Assembly: GCF_026798195.1 (NCBI RefSeq)
Contig: NZ_JAPQEZ010000001.1
Location: 370,901-434,900, forward strand
DNA: 64,000 nucleotides
Origin: Lentilactobacillus senioris
GTDB taxonomy: Bacteria; Bacillota; Bacilli; Lactobacillales; Lactobacillaceae
Direction: 5' to 3'
Shown here: positions 14,714 to 22,930 of the stretch, piece by piece
How positions within the stretch are numbered: the first letter of the stretch is position 1
How the letters are laid out: each line of letters begins with the position of its first letter
Position numbers and translations under genes: made by a program
The notes under the pieces: generated by a model
Databases searched by the model: none
What the model saw: only the letters and a program-made list of their open reading frames with translations
What the model was told of the DNA's origin: nothing

Positions 14714-17008
14714 ATGGCAAGTGATTTAGCATTTCAAATTCATTTACCGGATCTCAAAAAACAAACCCCGGATTTTTTGGAAACTGTTTATAGTATCGGT
14801 AATGGTCACTTAGGAGTCCGTGATTCCAATCCGTTGCAAGGAAATTCGGATTTATATTTAGGTTCTCCCGGTTTGTTTGTAAATGGCTTCTATGATTACT
14901 ATCCGCTTAGTTATGGGGAAAAATACAGTAATTATCCTGAAAATGATCAAGTAATCAACCGGTTATTTGATCCCCGGTACTTACGAATTAAAATAGGGGA
15001 TAGTGACTCTGCTACTATCTTTTTCGACAGTAAAATTCTAGATAAAAATCTGGATATGCAAACCGGTAAATTAACCGAAACTTTTGAAGTAACTACACCA
15101 CTACAAGAACGATTTCATTTAATTGTGGAAAGCTTTGCTAGTTTAGCCGACGATCGGTTATACGGCGTACAGTATACGATCTTGCCGTTGAACTTTGAAG
15201 GCTCAATTATGGTTACCAAAGTGCATCCAGACGTTAATCAACTTTCGCGGACATCAGTAAACGACGTGCGCGTCAAGGAAAGTGAAGGACTACTACATGG
15301 CTGGCCTTTAGCGGATTCAACCAATCCCGCCATGGTGGTCACAACTGCACGGAGTCAACAGACCTTGACCGCTGCTTGGCGGTTAACTCAAAGTGATGAA
15401 ACTATTCAGGTTAAACAATTACCTGCTGAAACTCCCGGCTATCAATTAATTACTACCGCCCAAAAAAACACACCGATTCAATTTAGTTTTATGTACGGTC
15501 TGAGTTCGATCGCTACTAATACTCTGGAGGCGGATCAAAACTTATTAACGGTAGTGGCACAAAGTGAATTTCAAGCAGAATGGCAACGTTCTGCTCAACA
15601 GTGGCAAGTATTTTGGCAACATAGTGACATTGAAATTGATGGAGACCCAGACGTGCAAAATAGTTTGCGATTCAACCTCTTTCAGTTAAATCAATCTGCA
15701 GGTCGTGATGGGCTAACTAACATTCCCGCCAAAGGATTGACTGGCAATGGTTATGGTGGTCAATATTTTTGGGACACGGAAATCTTCATGTTGCCATTTT
15801 TTATTTATACACAACCGCAAACCGCACGCAAACTACTGCAATTTAGAGCGAAAACTTTAGATGTTGCTTTACAACAAGCACGTGATTTAGGCTTTGCTGC
15901 TGGGGCCACCTTTGCTTGGCGGACTATTAACGGTCGGGAAGCTAGTTCGTACTGGCCGGCTGGGTTAGCCCAGTTTCATATTAATGCGGACATTGCCTAC
16001 GCGGTGGATCATTATGTGACGGTGACTGACGATCAGGACTTTTTGCAGGAAAGTGGATTTGAGATTATTTTGCAAACTGCGCGCTTTTGGTTAGAATACG
16101 GCAACTACACAAAAATTGATGGCGTCAATCGGTTTGTAATTAATACGGTGACGGGGCCGGATGAATATAGCGATTTGGTAAATAACAATTACTATACTAA
16201 CGTTATGGTGCAACATAACTTAGCCAGTGCCGTAGAATATGCTCAGCAGTTACAACGTAGTAACCCGGACTTATTAACTAAGTTAGTAGTAACACCAGCT
16301 GAAATTCAAAGTATGGCGGATGCCGCTAAGTTAATGGTATTACCTTATGATCAAGGAATAGAAGTGAAACTACAATTCCAGGGCTTTGAACAATTATCTC
16401 GGTTACCATTAGCAGATATTGATAAGGGCCGTTTTCCGTTGTTGCTACATTCTCACCCGTTGACGTTATACCATTACCAAGTCAACAAGCAGGCCGATAC
16501 TATCATGGCGGATATTTTATATCCGGCTGGTAATTCACTTGCCCAGCAAACGCGAGATTATGAATTTTACGAACCCATTACTACTCATGATTCCAGTTTA
16601 TCGCGCACCATGTTTGCGATTTTAGCCGCTAGAATTGGTCGTGATACCGCTGCTTATGACTTCTTTACTCAATCGGTTCAAACTGATTTACGCGACTTAC
16701 AGGGGAACACAGCTAACGGCGTTCACGCTGGTAACTTAGGTGGATCGTGGATGGACGTGGTTTATGGCTTTGCCGGTTTAGTTAACAATGCTGATCAGTT
16801 TACGCTAAACCCTAATTTACCTAAGCAATGGCAACGCCTAAGCTTTAAACTACAAATCGAAACTAGCGAATACCAATTTGAAATTCAGCCGCAACAAGTT
16901 ACTGTTCAATTATTAACTGGTCCAGGAATGCCAATGGTAATTTGGGATAAACCGGTTGTTTTGAATGCCAAGCAGGATACTCAAATAGTTCAACGACCAG
17001 CCGTTTAG
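14714..17008 (+). CDS. Glycoside hydrolase family 65 disaccharide phosphorylase (maltose phosphorylase-like)
   Basis: A 764-residue cytosolic enzyme close to the length of maltose phosphorylases of heterofermentative lactobacilli. GH65 enzymes cleave maltose, trehalose or kojibiose with phosphate to give beta-glucose 1-phosphate and glucose. The N-terminal beta-sandwich begins with FLETVYSIGNGHLGVRDS. The catalytic domain has the general acid Glu in TVTGPDEYSDLVNN near residue 485 and the phosphate-binding loop HDSSLS near residue 638. Maltose is the likely substrate by length and genus context. Beta-phosphoglucomutase, often adjacent, is absent here. AGGTGA precedes the ATG. Confidence 0.82.
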   Translation: MASDLAFQIHLPDLKKQTPDFLETVYSIGNGHLGVRDSNPLQGNSDLYLGSPGLFVNGFYDYYPLSYGEKYSNYPENDQVINRLFDPRYLRIKIGDSDSATIFFDSKILDKNLDMQTGKLTETFEVTTPLQERFHLIVESFASLADDRLYGVQYTILPLNFEGSIMVTKVHPDVNQLSRTSVNDVRVKESEGLLHGWPLADSTNPAMVVTTARSQQTLTAAWRLTQSDETIQVKQLPAETPGYQLITTAQKNTPIQFSFMYGLSSIATNTLEADQNLLTVVAQSEFQAEWQRSAQQWQVFWQHSDIEIDGDPDVQNSLRFNLFQLNQSAGRDGLTNIPAKGLTGNGYGGQYFWDTEIFMLPFFIYTQPQTARKLLQFRAKTLDVALQQARDLGFAAGATFAWRTINGREASSYWPAGLAQFHINADIAYAVDHYVTVTDDQDFLQESGFEIILQTARFWLEYGNYTKIDGVNRFVINTVTGPDEYSDLVNNNYYTNVMVQHNLASAVEYAQQLQRSNPDLLTKLVVTPAEIQSMADAAKLMVLPYDQGIEVKLQFQGFEQLSRLPLADIDKGRFPLLLHSHPLTLYHYQVNKQADTIMADILYPAGNSLAQQTRDYEFYEPITTHDSSLSRTMFAILAARIGRDTAAYDFFTQSVQTDLRDLQGNTANGVHAGNLGGSWMDVVYGFAGLVNNADQFTLNPNLPKQWQRLSFKLQIETSEYQFEIQPQQVTVQLLTGPGMPMVIWDKPVVLNAKQDTQIVQRPAV

Positions 17009-17098
17009 TTACCAAAATTTGTATGGTATACTTTTAAATATACGAGATAAGACTGGTTAGCGAATTTTTAACCAATTGAGTGCAAAGCGAGGAACAAA

Positions 17099-17557
17099 AT
17101 GAAAAAAGAAGCCCGGCAAGCCCGAATCGAACAAATTATTAACCAAGAATCAGTTGCCACTCAAGAAGAATTGATGGCTAAGTTAAAAGAAGTGGGAATT
17201 GATGTTACTCAAGCGACGCTGTCACGCGATATTCGGGAAATGAAAATTGTTAAACAGCCAGATAGTTTTGGTAACCCGCATTATACAATCTTTAAAAGTG
17301 GTAACCAAAATGAATTAACTAGGTTGCAACGCATGATTAACAGCACCGTAACGGAAGTCACCCAAATCGAATTTGTGAACGTCATTCACACTCAACCTGG
17401 TTATGCTAACGTGTTGGCAGCCATTGTCGACGACGTTAAGTTAGAAACGGTCACGGGCACCTTGGCCGGGCATGATACTATCGTTTTGTTTAGCCCTGGC
17501 GTCGACCAGGCTACCAAGTTAAACCAATTTATCAATGAATATACTACGGAACTATAA
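17099..17557 (+). CDS. argR: ArgR-family arginine repressor/activator
   Basis: A 152-residue protein of typical ArgR length. The N-terminal winged helix contains QATLSRDIREMKIVK (residues 40-54). The C-terminal arginine-binding and hexamerisation domain contains the GTLAGHDTI segment near residue 121, including the acidic arginine-contact site. It sits directly upstream of arcA with its own terminator, an arrangement typical of regulators of arginine deiminase genes. It may act on the ARG-box-like site at 17658. Paralogues usually exist, so whether this is the biosynthetic or catabolic regulator is inferred from position. Confidence 0.87.
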   Translation: MKKEARQARIEQIINQESVATQEELMAKLKEVGIDVTQATLSRDIREMKIVKQPDSFGNPHYTIFKSGNQNELTRLQRMINSTVTEVTQIEFVNVIHTQPGYANVLAAIVDDVKLETVTGTLAGHDTIVLFSPGVDQATKLNQFINEYTTEL

Positions 17558-17563
17558 TTAACA

Positions 17564-17604
17564 ACTCCCGGAATATCTTAATAACTATTCTGGGGCCTTT
17601 TTTT
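17564..17604 (+). terminator. Rho-independent terminator after argR
   Basis: CCCGGAATA and TATTCTGGGG pair, followed by a T-run. Confidence 0.75.
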
Positions 17605-17657
17605 ATAGTTATTCCGTAATTAACAAATATCTAACTTTCTTCAAATATACAGCTCGT

Positions 17658-17671
17658 TGCATAAAAATAAA
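17658..17671 (+). promoter_or_regulatory. ARG-box-like site upstream of arcA
   Basis: TGCATAAAAATAAA fits the ArgR operator core TGNATWWWWATNCA with one mismatch. It lies 165 bp before arcA and 100 bp after argR. Confidence 0.4.
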
Positions 17672-17708
17672 TTAAAATCACTACTTTTAAGCAAAATATT
17701 TTAAACGA

Positions 17709-17723
17709 TGTGAAAATATTCCA
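17709..17723 (+). promoter_or_regulatory. Crp/Fnr-type half site upstream of arcA
   Basis: TGTGAAAATATTCCA has a perfect left half TGTGA and a degraded right half, and resembles the ArcR site described in Bacillus (TGTGAAATATATCACG). A Crp/Fnr gene follows arcA. Confidence 0.35.
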
Positions 17724-17785
17724 AATTTAAGTTAAGCACCTATCTCATTTAGTTTGAAGTGCCAAATTTTTGGCATTTTAAGTTC

Positions 17786-17800
17786 ATAAAAACGGTTACT
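17786..17800 (+). promoter_or_regulatory. cre-like site in the arcA promoter
   Basis: ATAAAAACGGTTACT fits the CcpA consensus WTGNAANCGNWNNCW with one mismatch. It lies between a -35-like TTCATA (17783) and a -10-like TACACT (17806). A short palindrome, TGCCAAA-TT-TTTGGCA, sits just upstream at 17760-17775. Confidence 0.4.
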
Positions 17801-17836
17801 CTAAATACACTAAACTGTACAAGGGAGGACTTTTTT

Positions 17837-19072
17837 ATGACAAATCCAATTCATATTTTTTCAGAAATCGGTAAATTACAAACGGTAATGTTGAAACGAC
17901 CAGCGGATGAAGTTCAAAATTTCACACCGCAGATGATGCAACGGTTATTATTCGACGACATTCCTTATTTGCCAATTGCCCAAAAGGAACATGATCAATT
18001 TGCCCAGGTTCTCCGAGATAACGGCGCTAATGTCTTGTACTTAGAAGAATTAGTAGCCGAAGTGCTTAATGGGCAGCAGCCCGAAGTTAAGCAGCAGTTT
18101 GTTAAAACGATTTTGGCTGAATCGGGGCATACTAGAGGAGCAATTACCGCTGCCTTAAATGAATTTTTGTTGAATATGCCTACCGATTTAATGGTTGCTA
18201 AAATCATGGCTGGAATTAGAAAATCAGAATTAGACGTAGGAGCTTGGAGTTTAGTTCGGGCGGCCGAAGATGAAGACTATCCGTACTATTTGGACCCAAT
18301 GCCTAACCTGTACTTCACTCGTGACCCATCAGCGTTTATTGGTAGTGGATTGACTATTAATAACATGACCTTTGCGGCTCGTAAACGCGAATCGTTGTTC
18401 ACGGAATTAGTGATTAATTATCACCCAATGTTTGCTGGGCAAAGCATCCCGGTCTGGCGGGACAGAAATCAAATTGGGCGCATTGAAGGTGGCGATGAAC
18501 TGATTTTAAACGATCATGTTGTGGCAATCGGCATTTCGGAACGGACCTCTGCTGAGGCTATCGAAGACGTTGCCCGGAGTTTGTTTGCCGCTGGTCAATT
18601 TGATACGGTCTTAGCGATCTCGATTCCTAAGACGCATGCAACAATGCATTTAGATACCGTCTTCACCATGGTAAACCATGATCAATTTACCGTTTATCCT
18701 GGCATTTTAGACGCTAAGGGAGACATTGATACTTGGGTTATGCATCCTGGTGATGGACAGCATGACTTACGGGTGACCCACCGCACAGACTTAAAGAACG
18801 TGTTAAAAGAAGTGCTTAACGTCAGTGAATTGGATATGATTCAAACCGGTGGTGGTGATCCAATTATTGCCGGTAGAGAGCAGTGGAACGATGGTTCAAA
18901 CACGTTGACGATCGCTCCTGGAGTAGTGGTAACTTACGATCGTAACTTCGTCTCTAATCAATTATTAATTGAGCACGGTATTAAAGTGTTAGAAGTAGCA
19001 TCTAGTGAATTGTCTAGGGGACGGGGCGGCCCTCGTTGCATGAGTTGTCCAATTGCGCGAGCTGATTTATAG
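17837..19072 (+). CDS. arcA: Arginine deiminase
   Basis: A 411-residue enzyme that converts arginine to citrulline and ammonia, the first step of the ADI pathway for ATP and acid tolerance. Guanidino-modifying-enzyme motifs are present: MLKRP near the start, [27 protein letters not shown] with the catalytic His, and the C-terminal [11 protein letters not shown] with the nucleophilic Cys. The start follows GGGAGG at a spacing of ten bases; an in-frame extension upstream covers the promoter and cre-like site and is rejected. Ornithine carbamoyltransferase, carbamate kinase and the arginine/ornithine antiporter are not in the window. Confidence 0.93.
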   Translation: MTNPIHIFSEIGKLQTVMLKRPADEVQNFTPQMMQRLLFDDIPYLPIAQKEHDQFAQVLRDNGANVLYLEELVAEVLNGQQPEVKQQFVKTILAESGHTRGAITAALNEFLLNMPTDLMVAKIMAGIRKSELDVGAWSLVRAAEDEDYPYYLDPMPNLYFTRDPSAFIGSGLTINNMTFAARKRESLFTELVINYHPMFAGQSIPVWRDRNQIGRIEGGDELILNDHVVAIGISERTSAEAIEDVARSLFAAGQFDTVLAISIPKTHATMHLDTVFTMVNHDQFTVYPGILDAKGDIDTWVMHPGDGQHDLRVTHRTDLKNVLKEVLNVSELDMIQTGGGDPIIAGREQWNDGSNTLTIAPGVVVTYDRNFVSNQLLIEHGIKVLEVASSELSRGRGGPRCMSCPIARADL

Positions 19073-19077
19073 AATTA

Positions 19078-19116
19078 AAAAAGGGCTTTAACGGTTATTC
19101 GTTAAAGTCCTTTTGG
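19078..19116 (+). terminator. Rho-independent terminator after arcA
   Basis: AAGGGCTTTAACG and CGTTAAAGTCCTT pair around a six-base loop, ending TTTT. Confidence 0.85.
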
Positions 19117-19178
19117 TTTGGCATCTATTCGTGATTGGGGTACACTTTAATCAAAATAGTAGTTGGGGTGATTCACAA

Positions 19179-19886
19179 TTGAACATGACGCCAAAACAAC
19201 AAATTTTACTAACCAAGTTGCAACAACAACCAGAATTTAGTGCGCTATCGTTGTCGGAGTTAACTCAAATCGCTAATCGAATGCAATTTCAAAACTACCA
19301 ACGAGGAGAACTGTTATTTGAGCAGGGAATGCCGCGGAAGTGGTTTTATTTTGTGATGTCCGGTTTGGTCCGTTTATTTCACAGAAATGTGGATGGCTTA
19401 GAACGTTTTTATGCTTTTCGGCATCGGGGTGGCGTATTGCCGCTGGTAGGGATGTTGACCAATAATGATTATGCTTACGTAGCTGAAGCTAGCACTACGG
19501 TGGAAGTTGCGGCAATTCCCATGAGCTGTTATGAACAAATTGTGCGGGCTAACCCTGCTGGTTTAGCTAATTTGGTGCGGTCGATGGGCGCAGTGATTGA
19601 TCTAACCGAAAATGAACTTCAATTAATGGTTACTAACAATGCTAAAGAGCGCCTACGTCAGGCTATTTGGTTTGTAGCTCAGCAAATTGGCGAACCAGAT
19701 AGTAAACAGCAACGGGTAAGAATTAACTACCCGATTGCCATTACCGAATGGGCCCAAATTAGTGCGACTAGTCGAGAAACTGCTAGTCAGGTTTTGCAAA
19801 AGTTAAAGCAACAGGGACAGATTACATATGAACGTAAATATTTAACCATTTTAGACGCGGATTTAGCTGTTGAATTATCGTCCTAG
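19179..19886 (+). CDS. Crp/Fnr-family regulator (ArcR-like)
   Basis: A 235-residue protein with a cyclic-nucleotide-binding-like beta-barrel (about residues 25-140) and a Crp-type helix-turn-helix whose recognition region reads ISATSRETASQVLQKLKQ near residue 195. No FNR-type cysteine cluster is seen. Position behind arcA matches ArcR, the anaerobic activator of ADI operons. The start is TTG at 19179 with TTGGGGTGA eight bases before it; the ATG two codons later is too far from it. The gene is after arcA's terminator and so has its own promoter. Confidence 0.8.
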   Translation: MNMTPKQQILLTKLQQQPEFSALSLSELTQIANRMQFQNYQRGELLFEQGMPRKWFYFVMSGLVRLFHRNVDGLERFYAFRHRGGVLPLVGMLTNNDYAYVAEASTTVEVAAIPMSCYEQIVRANPAGLANLVRSMGAVIDLTENELQLMVTNNAKERLRQAIWFVAQQIGEPDSKQQRVRINYPIAITEWAQISATSRETASQVLQKLKQQGQITYERKYLTILDADLAVELSS

Positions 19887-19951
19887 CTGATGCAGATCGC
19901 CAAAAATGTTACAATGTTTCTATCGCAGATAGATGAAGTGGAGAACTAAAC

Positions 19952-20527
19952 ATGAAACAACTATATTGGGATAGTGTCGAAGAAGAACAAAAATTCTTCT
20001 TTACGATGACCAAGCGGGGGGTTAACTTTGTTTCCAGTCCCGGCCGCTTTTTATCCGAAATCTATGACTTTTATCCTGGCCAAGAATATGACTTGGAATA
20101 CAAATACGAAGAAGAGCAAACCAAACCAGTTAAGGAACAATTAGAAGAATATTTGACTGGTAAACGAGAAGAATTTGATGTGCCGTTGGATTTGACTGAT
20201 ACCGGAACTGAATTTCAACAACAGGTTTGGCGAGCCATCCAAACCATTCCCTACGGCCAAACAATTACCTATAAACAATTAGCTGAACAAATTGGTAAAT
20301 CTAGTGCCATTCGGGCAGTGGGGAATGCGGTAGCGATGAATCCCTTATTAATTTTGGTACCTTGCCACCGAGTAGTTAAAGCCAATGGTGATTTAGGCAA
20401 GTATCGGGGCGGGGTAGCTGCTAAACAAAAATTACTAGAATTAGAACAAACCGTAATTACAAAAAAAGCGGCCCCTCGTCGGTTACCGCTTCCGCTTCTT
20501 AATCAATTAAATAGACCTGGTCTTTAA
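19952..20527 (+). CDS. ogt: Methylated-DNA-protein-cysteine S-methyltransferase
   Basis: A 191-residue suicide repair protein that moves methyl groups from O6-methylguanine to its own cysteine. The active site PCHRVV is near residue 134, preceded by the DNA-binding TITYKQLAEQIGK helix and the arginine finger in AIRAVGNAVAMNP. The N-terminal part is shorter and diverged. The C-terminal extension after KLLELEQ is basic (KKAAPRRLPLPLL) and overlaps the converging methyltransferase gene by 29 bases. Confidence 0.9.
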   Translation: MKQLYWDSVEEEQKFFFTMTKRGVNFVSSPGRFLSEIYDFYPGQEYDLEYKYEEEQTKPVKEQLEEYLTGKREEFDVPLDLTDTGTEFQQQVWRAIQTIPYGQTITYKQLAEQIGKSSAIRAVGNAVAMNPLLILVPCHRVVKANGDLGKYRGGVAAKQKLLELEQTVITKKAAPRRLPLPLLNQLNRPGL

Positions 20528-21356
20528 TTAAATCAAATGGTTGGTGGTGCCGATTAAGCTTTTGGGTGGCAGCTGGTTCAATGTAGTTAGCTAGTTGCCA
20601 AAATGCAGCTGAATTGGTAGCACCATTTTTTTCACCAATTACAATTAGTTTAAGATCTGGATTAGGTTGTTCGCGAATGGTTTGCAATACTTGCTGATCA
20701 ATATCTAAGCCGTCTGGGGACCAGCTCATAATCACATAATCTACGGTAGCTTGGTACTTCTTAATGGCAGCTAATGCATCTAGTTTTTCGACCGTGGTGA
20801 CTTGGTGGTTTCCGGTTTGGTTTTCGCTAGTCCAAGCTAAGCTATCAGTAGCGATGACTGGTTGCTTGAGGTCTTTAAGGCCTTTGGAAATATAACCATT
20901 TCCAGCCATGATTTCTAGGACGCTGTGTCCGTTGACGTAGTCGGCTAAGTCAGCTACAAATGGCGCAGAAATATACGCCCACATGCCATATTGATCTTCC
21001 AAGTAATCCCTAAACGAACGTAAGTCTTGGTCTAACTTGGGGAGGGCGGCACTTAAAGTGTCCCACATTTGATCACCCTTAGGATCTTTAGGGGCAAATT
21101 GAGCATTGATTTGATTAAAAATTTGATCTTGAATATCATCTGGTAAAATCAATTCTGGTAAGTCTTGAGGTAGTAGTCCCTGAGCGATTAAGCGATCAGC
21201 CTGTAAAACGTTATTCACTAAGAATTTAACTGTCGGATAGTCTGCAAATAGTTGACCATAGCGAGTCATTCGGTCAATATAAGCAGTTTGCGGTTTAGCT
21301 TTAGTGGTCACTTTATGGTTTTTGAGTAATTTTTTACGTTGCTTATTGGAAACCAT
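20499..21356 (-). CDS. Putative SAM-dependent methyltransferase
   Basis: A 285-residue soluble protein. The N-terminal third is basic (NKQRKKLLKNHKVTTKAK) and helical. A Rossmann-type SAM motif, VLEIMAGNGYISKGL, appears near residue 146, followed by VIATDSLAW (acidic motif II) and DYVIMSWSP at motif IV. I recognise the fold but not the substrate. It starts on the stop codon of the XRE regulator (TAATG overlap), so the two form a translationally coupled pair. Its C-terminus overlaps ogt in antisense. Confidence 0.65.
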   Translation of the reverse strand: MVSNKQRKKLLKNHKVTTKAKPQTAYIDRMTRYGQLFADYPTVKFLVNNVLQADRLIAQGLLPQDLPELILPDDIQDQIFNQINAQFAPKDPKGDQMWDTLSAALPKLDQDLRSFRDYLEDQYGMWAYISAPFVADLADYVNGHSVLEIMAGNGYISKGLKDLKQPVIATDSLAWTSENQTGNHQVTTVEKLDALAAIKKYQATVDYVIMSWSPDGLDIDQQVLQTIREQPNPDLKLIVIGEKNGATNSAAFWQLANYIEPAATQKLNRHHQPFDLIKDQVYLID

Positions 21357-21781
21357 TAGTTTTCTCCGTTTCTATCTGCTAGACCTAAATCTAGTTGAAT
21401 ATCTGTATCTTGGGCAATATGTCGTTGCTCTTTTCCGTGAAGGTAACCTTCTATTAATTGGTAAACTTCATAGCGATCTTGGCCAGTTAAAAGTTGTTGG
21501 TTAAAGGTTAATTCCTTCCCAGAAATAAATAATCGGCTTAGATCAGTCTGACTATTCTCGGTTAAACCGGTAATGTAATCCATAGAAACGTTAAAAAAAC
21601 GAGCTAATTTTTGAACTTCTAGGTACGAGGGAGTTCTTACGCCACGTTCCCAGTTACCAATTTGAGAAGACGTGTTTTGGTGTTCTGGGGCTACTGGAAA
21701 TTGTTGGTTTAAAGCGGTAGCCAATTCAGCTAAAGTAATTTTTTGCCCTTTGCGTAGAGCGCGCAGTCGTTCTGGAAACAT
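21356..21781 (-). CDS. XRE-family transcriptional regulator
   Basis: A 141-residue protein with an N-terminal HTH_3 domain (residues 4-72; SSQIGNWERGVRTPS is the recognition helix region) and a C-terminal helical part that may mediate dimerisation (FNQQLLTGQDRYEVYQLIEGYL). Its insertion QQFPVAPEHQNT between helices 2 and 3 is longer than usual. It is coupled to the methyltransferase gene downstream. The target is unknown; autoregulation is common for such pairs. Confidence 0.8.
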   Translation of the reverse strand: MFPERLRALRKGQKITLAELATALNQQFPVAPEHQNTSSQIGNWERGVRTPSYLEVQKLARFFNVSMDYITGLTENSQTDLSRLFISGKELTFNQQLLTGQDRYEVYQLIEGYLHGKEQRHIAQDTDIQLDLGLADRNGEN

Positions 21782-21909
21782 GTGATCACCTTCCTATTCG
21801 TTTCTATTATACTGCTTTTATGGGATTTGAAAAACTATGCGATGCTTGCACCGGGGGAAATTGACGCTTATAATTTAGTAACTGTAAATTAAAGATTAAT
21901 GGTGAATAT

Positions 21910-22857
21910 ATGAAGAAAAAAACAAAACGATGGTTAATTGGTGCAGGTGGCATCTTAGCTTCAGTGGTAGTTGGGATTGTGGGCGCTGGATTATATTTCT
22001 TCCAAGTGGCGGTGGTTCCCAGTCCCAAGGCTTTTTTGAGTAAGGACCAAAAGATTACTAAGGCTAGCACCTTATACCCAGCTCAACAATGGTATCAACA
22101 AGCTGATAAACAACGGTGGTATGAGACTGCTACCAGTGATAACTTGAAATTAGACGCCTACTATATTCCAACTGCTAAGCAGACCAAGAAGACAGCGGTG
22201 ATTGCGCATGGCTTTATGGGCAACAAGGATAAAATGTACCAGTACGCTTATATGTTCCATCAATTAGGGTACAATGTCTTGCTGCCAGATGATCGGGCCC
22301 ATGGTGATAGTCAAGGAAAGTATATCGGTTACGGTTGGCTAGACAAGGGTGATTACGTCAAATGGATTAAACAAGTTGTTGCCAAAAATGGTACTGATTC
22401 TCAAATCGTGATGTTTGGGACCAGTATGGGAGGCGCCACTACCATGATGGTTAGTGGTGAAAATAACGTCCCTAAACAAGTTAAGGCATACATTGAAGAT
22501 TGTGGTTACACTAGTGTTTACGACGAAATTAAGTACGAAGCTCAAGAACTTTATCATTTGCCAGAATGGCCAATGGTACCGGTGGTGAGCGCCATTTCTA
22601 AGGTTAAGGCCGGATATTCATTTGGTCAGGCCAGTGCTTTAAAACAGGTGAAGAAAAACCATAAACCGATGTTATTTATCCATGGTTCAGACGATCATTT
22701 TGTACCTACCCGAATGGTATACCCACTATATCACGCTACGAAGGGACCTAAGGAACTACTGATTGTCAAAGGCGCGGCTCATGCTAAGGCTTATGAAACT
22801 GATCCACAGTTATATACGCGCACCGTTCGCGAATTTTTGGCGCGATACGTGGACTAA
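21910..22857 (+). CDS. Membrane-anchored alpha/beta hydrolase (YqkD/DUF-type)
   Basis: A 315-residue protein with an N-terminal basic/hydrophobic anchor (KKKTKRW then about 25 apolar residues), so the catalytic domain is probably outside the cell. The hydrolase elements are the oxyanion region AHGFMGNKD, nucleophile GTSMGGA near residue 178, acid in GSDDHFVP near residue 259 and His in GAAHAKAY near residue 287. It resembles the common lactobacillus cell-surface hydrolases of unknown ester or peptide substrate. A 73-nt gap separates it from the RNase Y-like gene. Confidence 0.8.
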   Translation: MKKKTKRWLIGAGGILASVVVGIVGAGLYFFQVAVVPSPKAFLSKDQKITKASTLYPAQQWYQQADKQRWYETATSDNLKLDAYYIPTAKQTKKTAVIAHGFMGNKDKMYQYAYMFHQLGYNVLLPDDRAHGDSQGKYIGYGWLDKGDYVKWIKQVVAKNGTDSQIVMFGTSMGGATTMMVSGENNVPKQVKAYIEDCGYTSVYDEIKYEAQELYHLPEWPMVPVVSAISKVKAGYSFGQASALKQVKKNHKPMLFIHGSDDHFVPTRMVYPLYHATKGPKELLIVKGAAHAKAYETDPQLYTRTVREFLARYVD

Positions 22858-22930
22858 TTGCGGTATAATGGTATAGAACTAGACTAAAATTAAAATTTTG
22901 ACATTAATATTAAAGTAAAGGAGGGAAGGA

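Noticed and set aside
17759-17836. Longer arcA reading with 26 extra residues
   Set aside because: It covers the promoter, cre-like site and Shine-Dalgarno; arginine deiminases begin at the internal Met.
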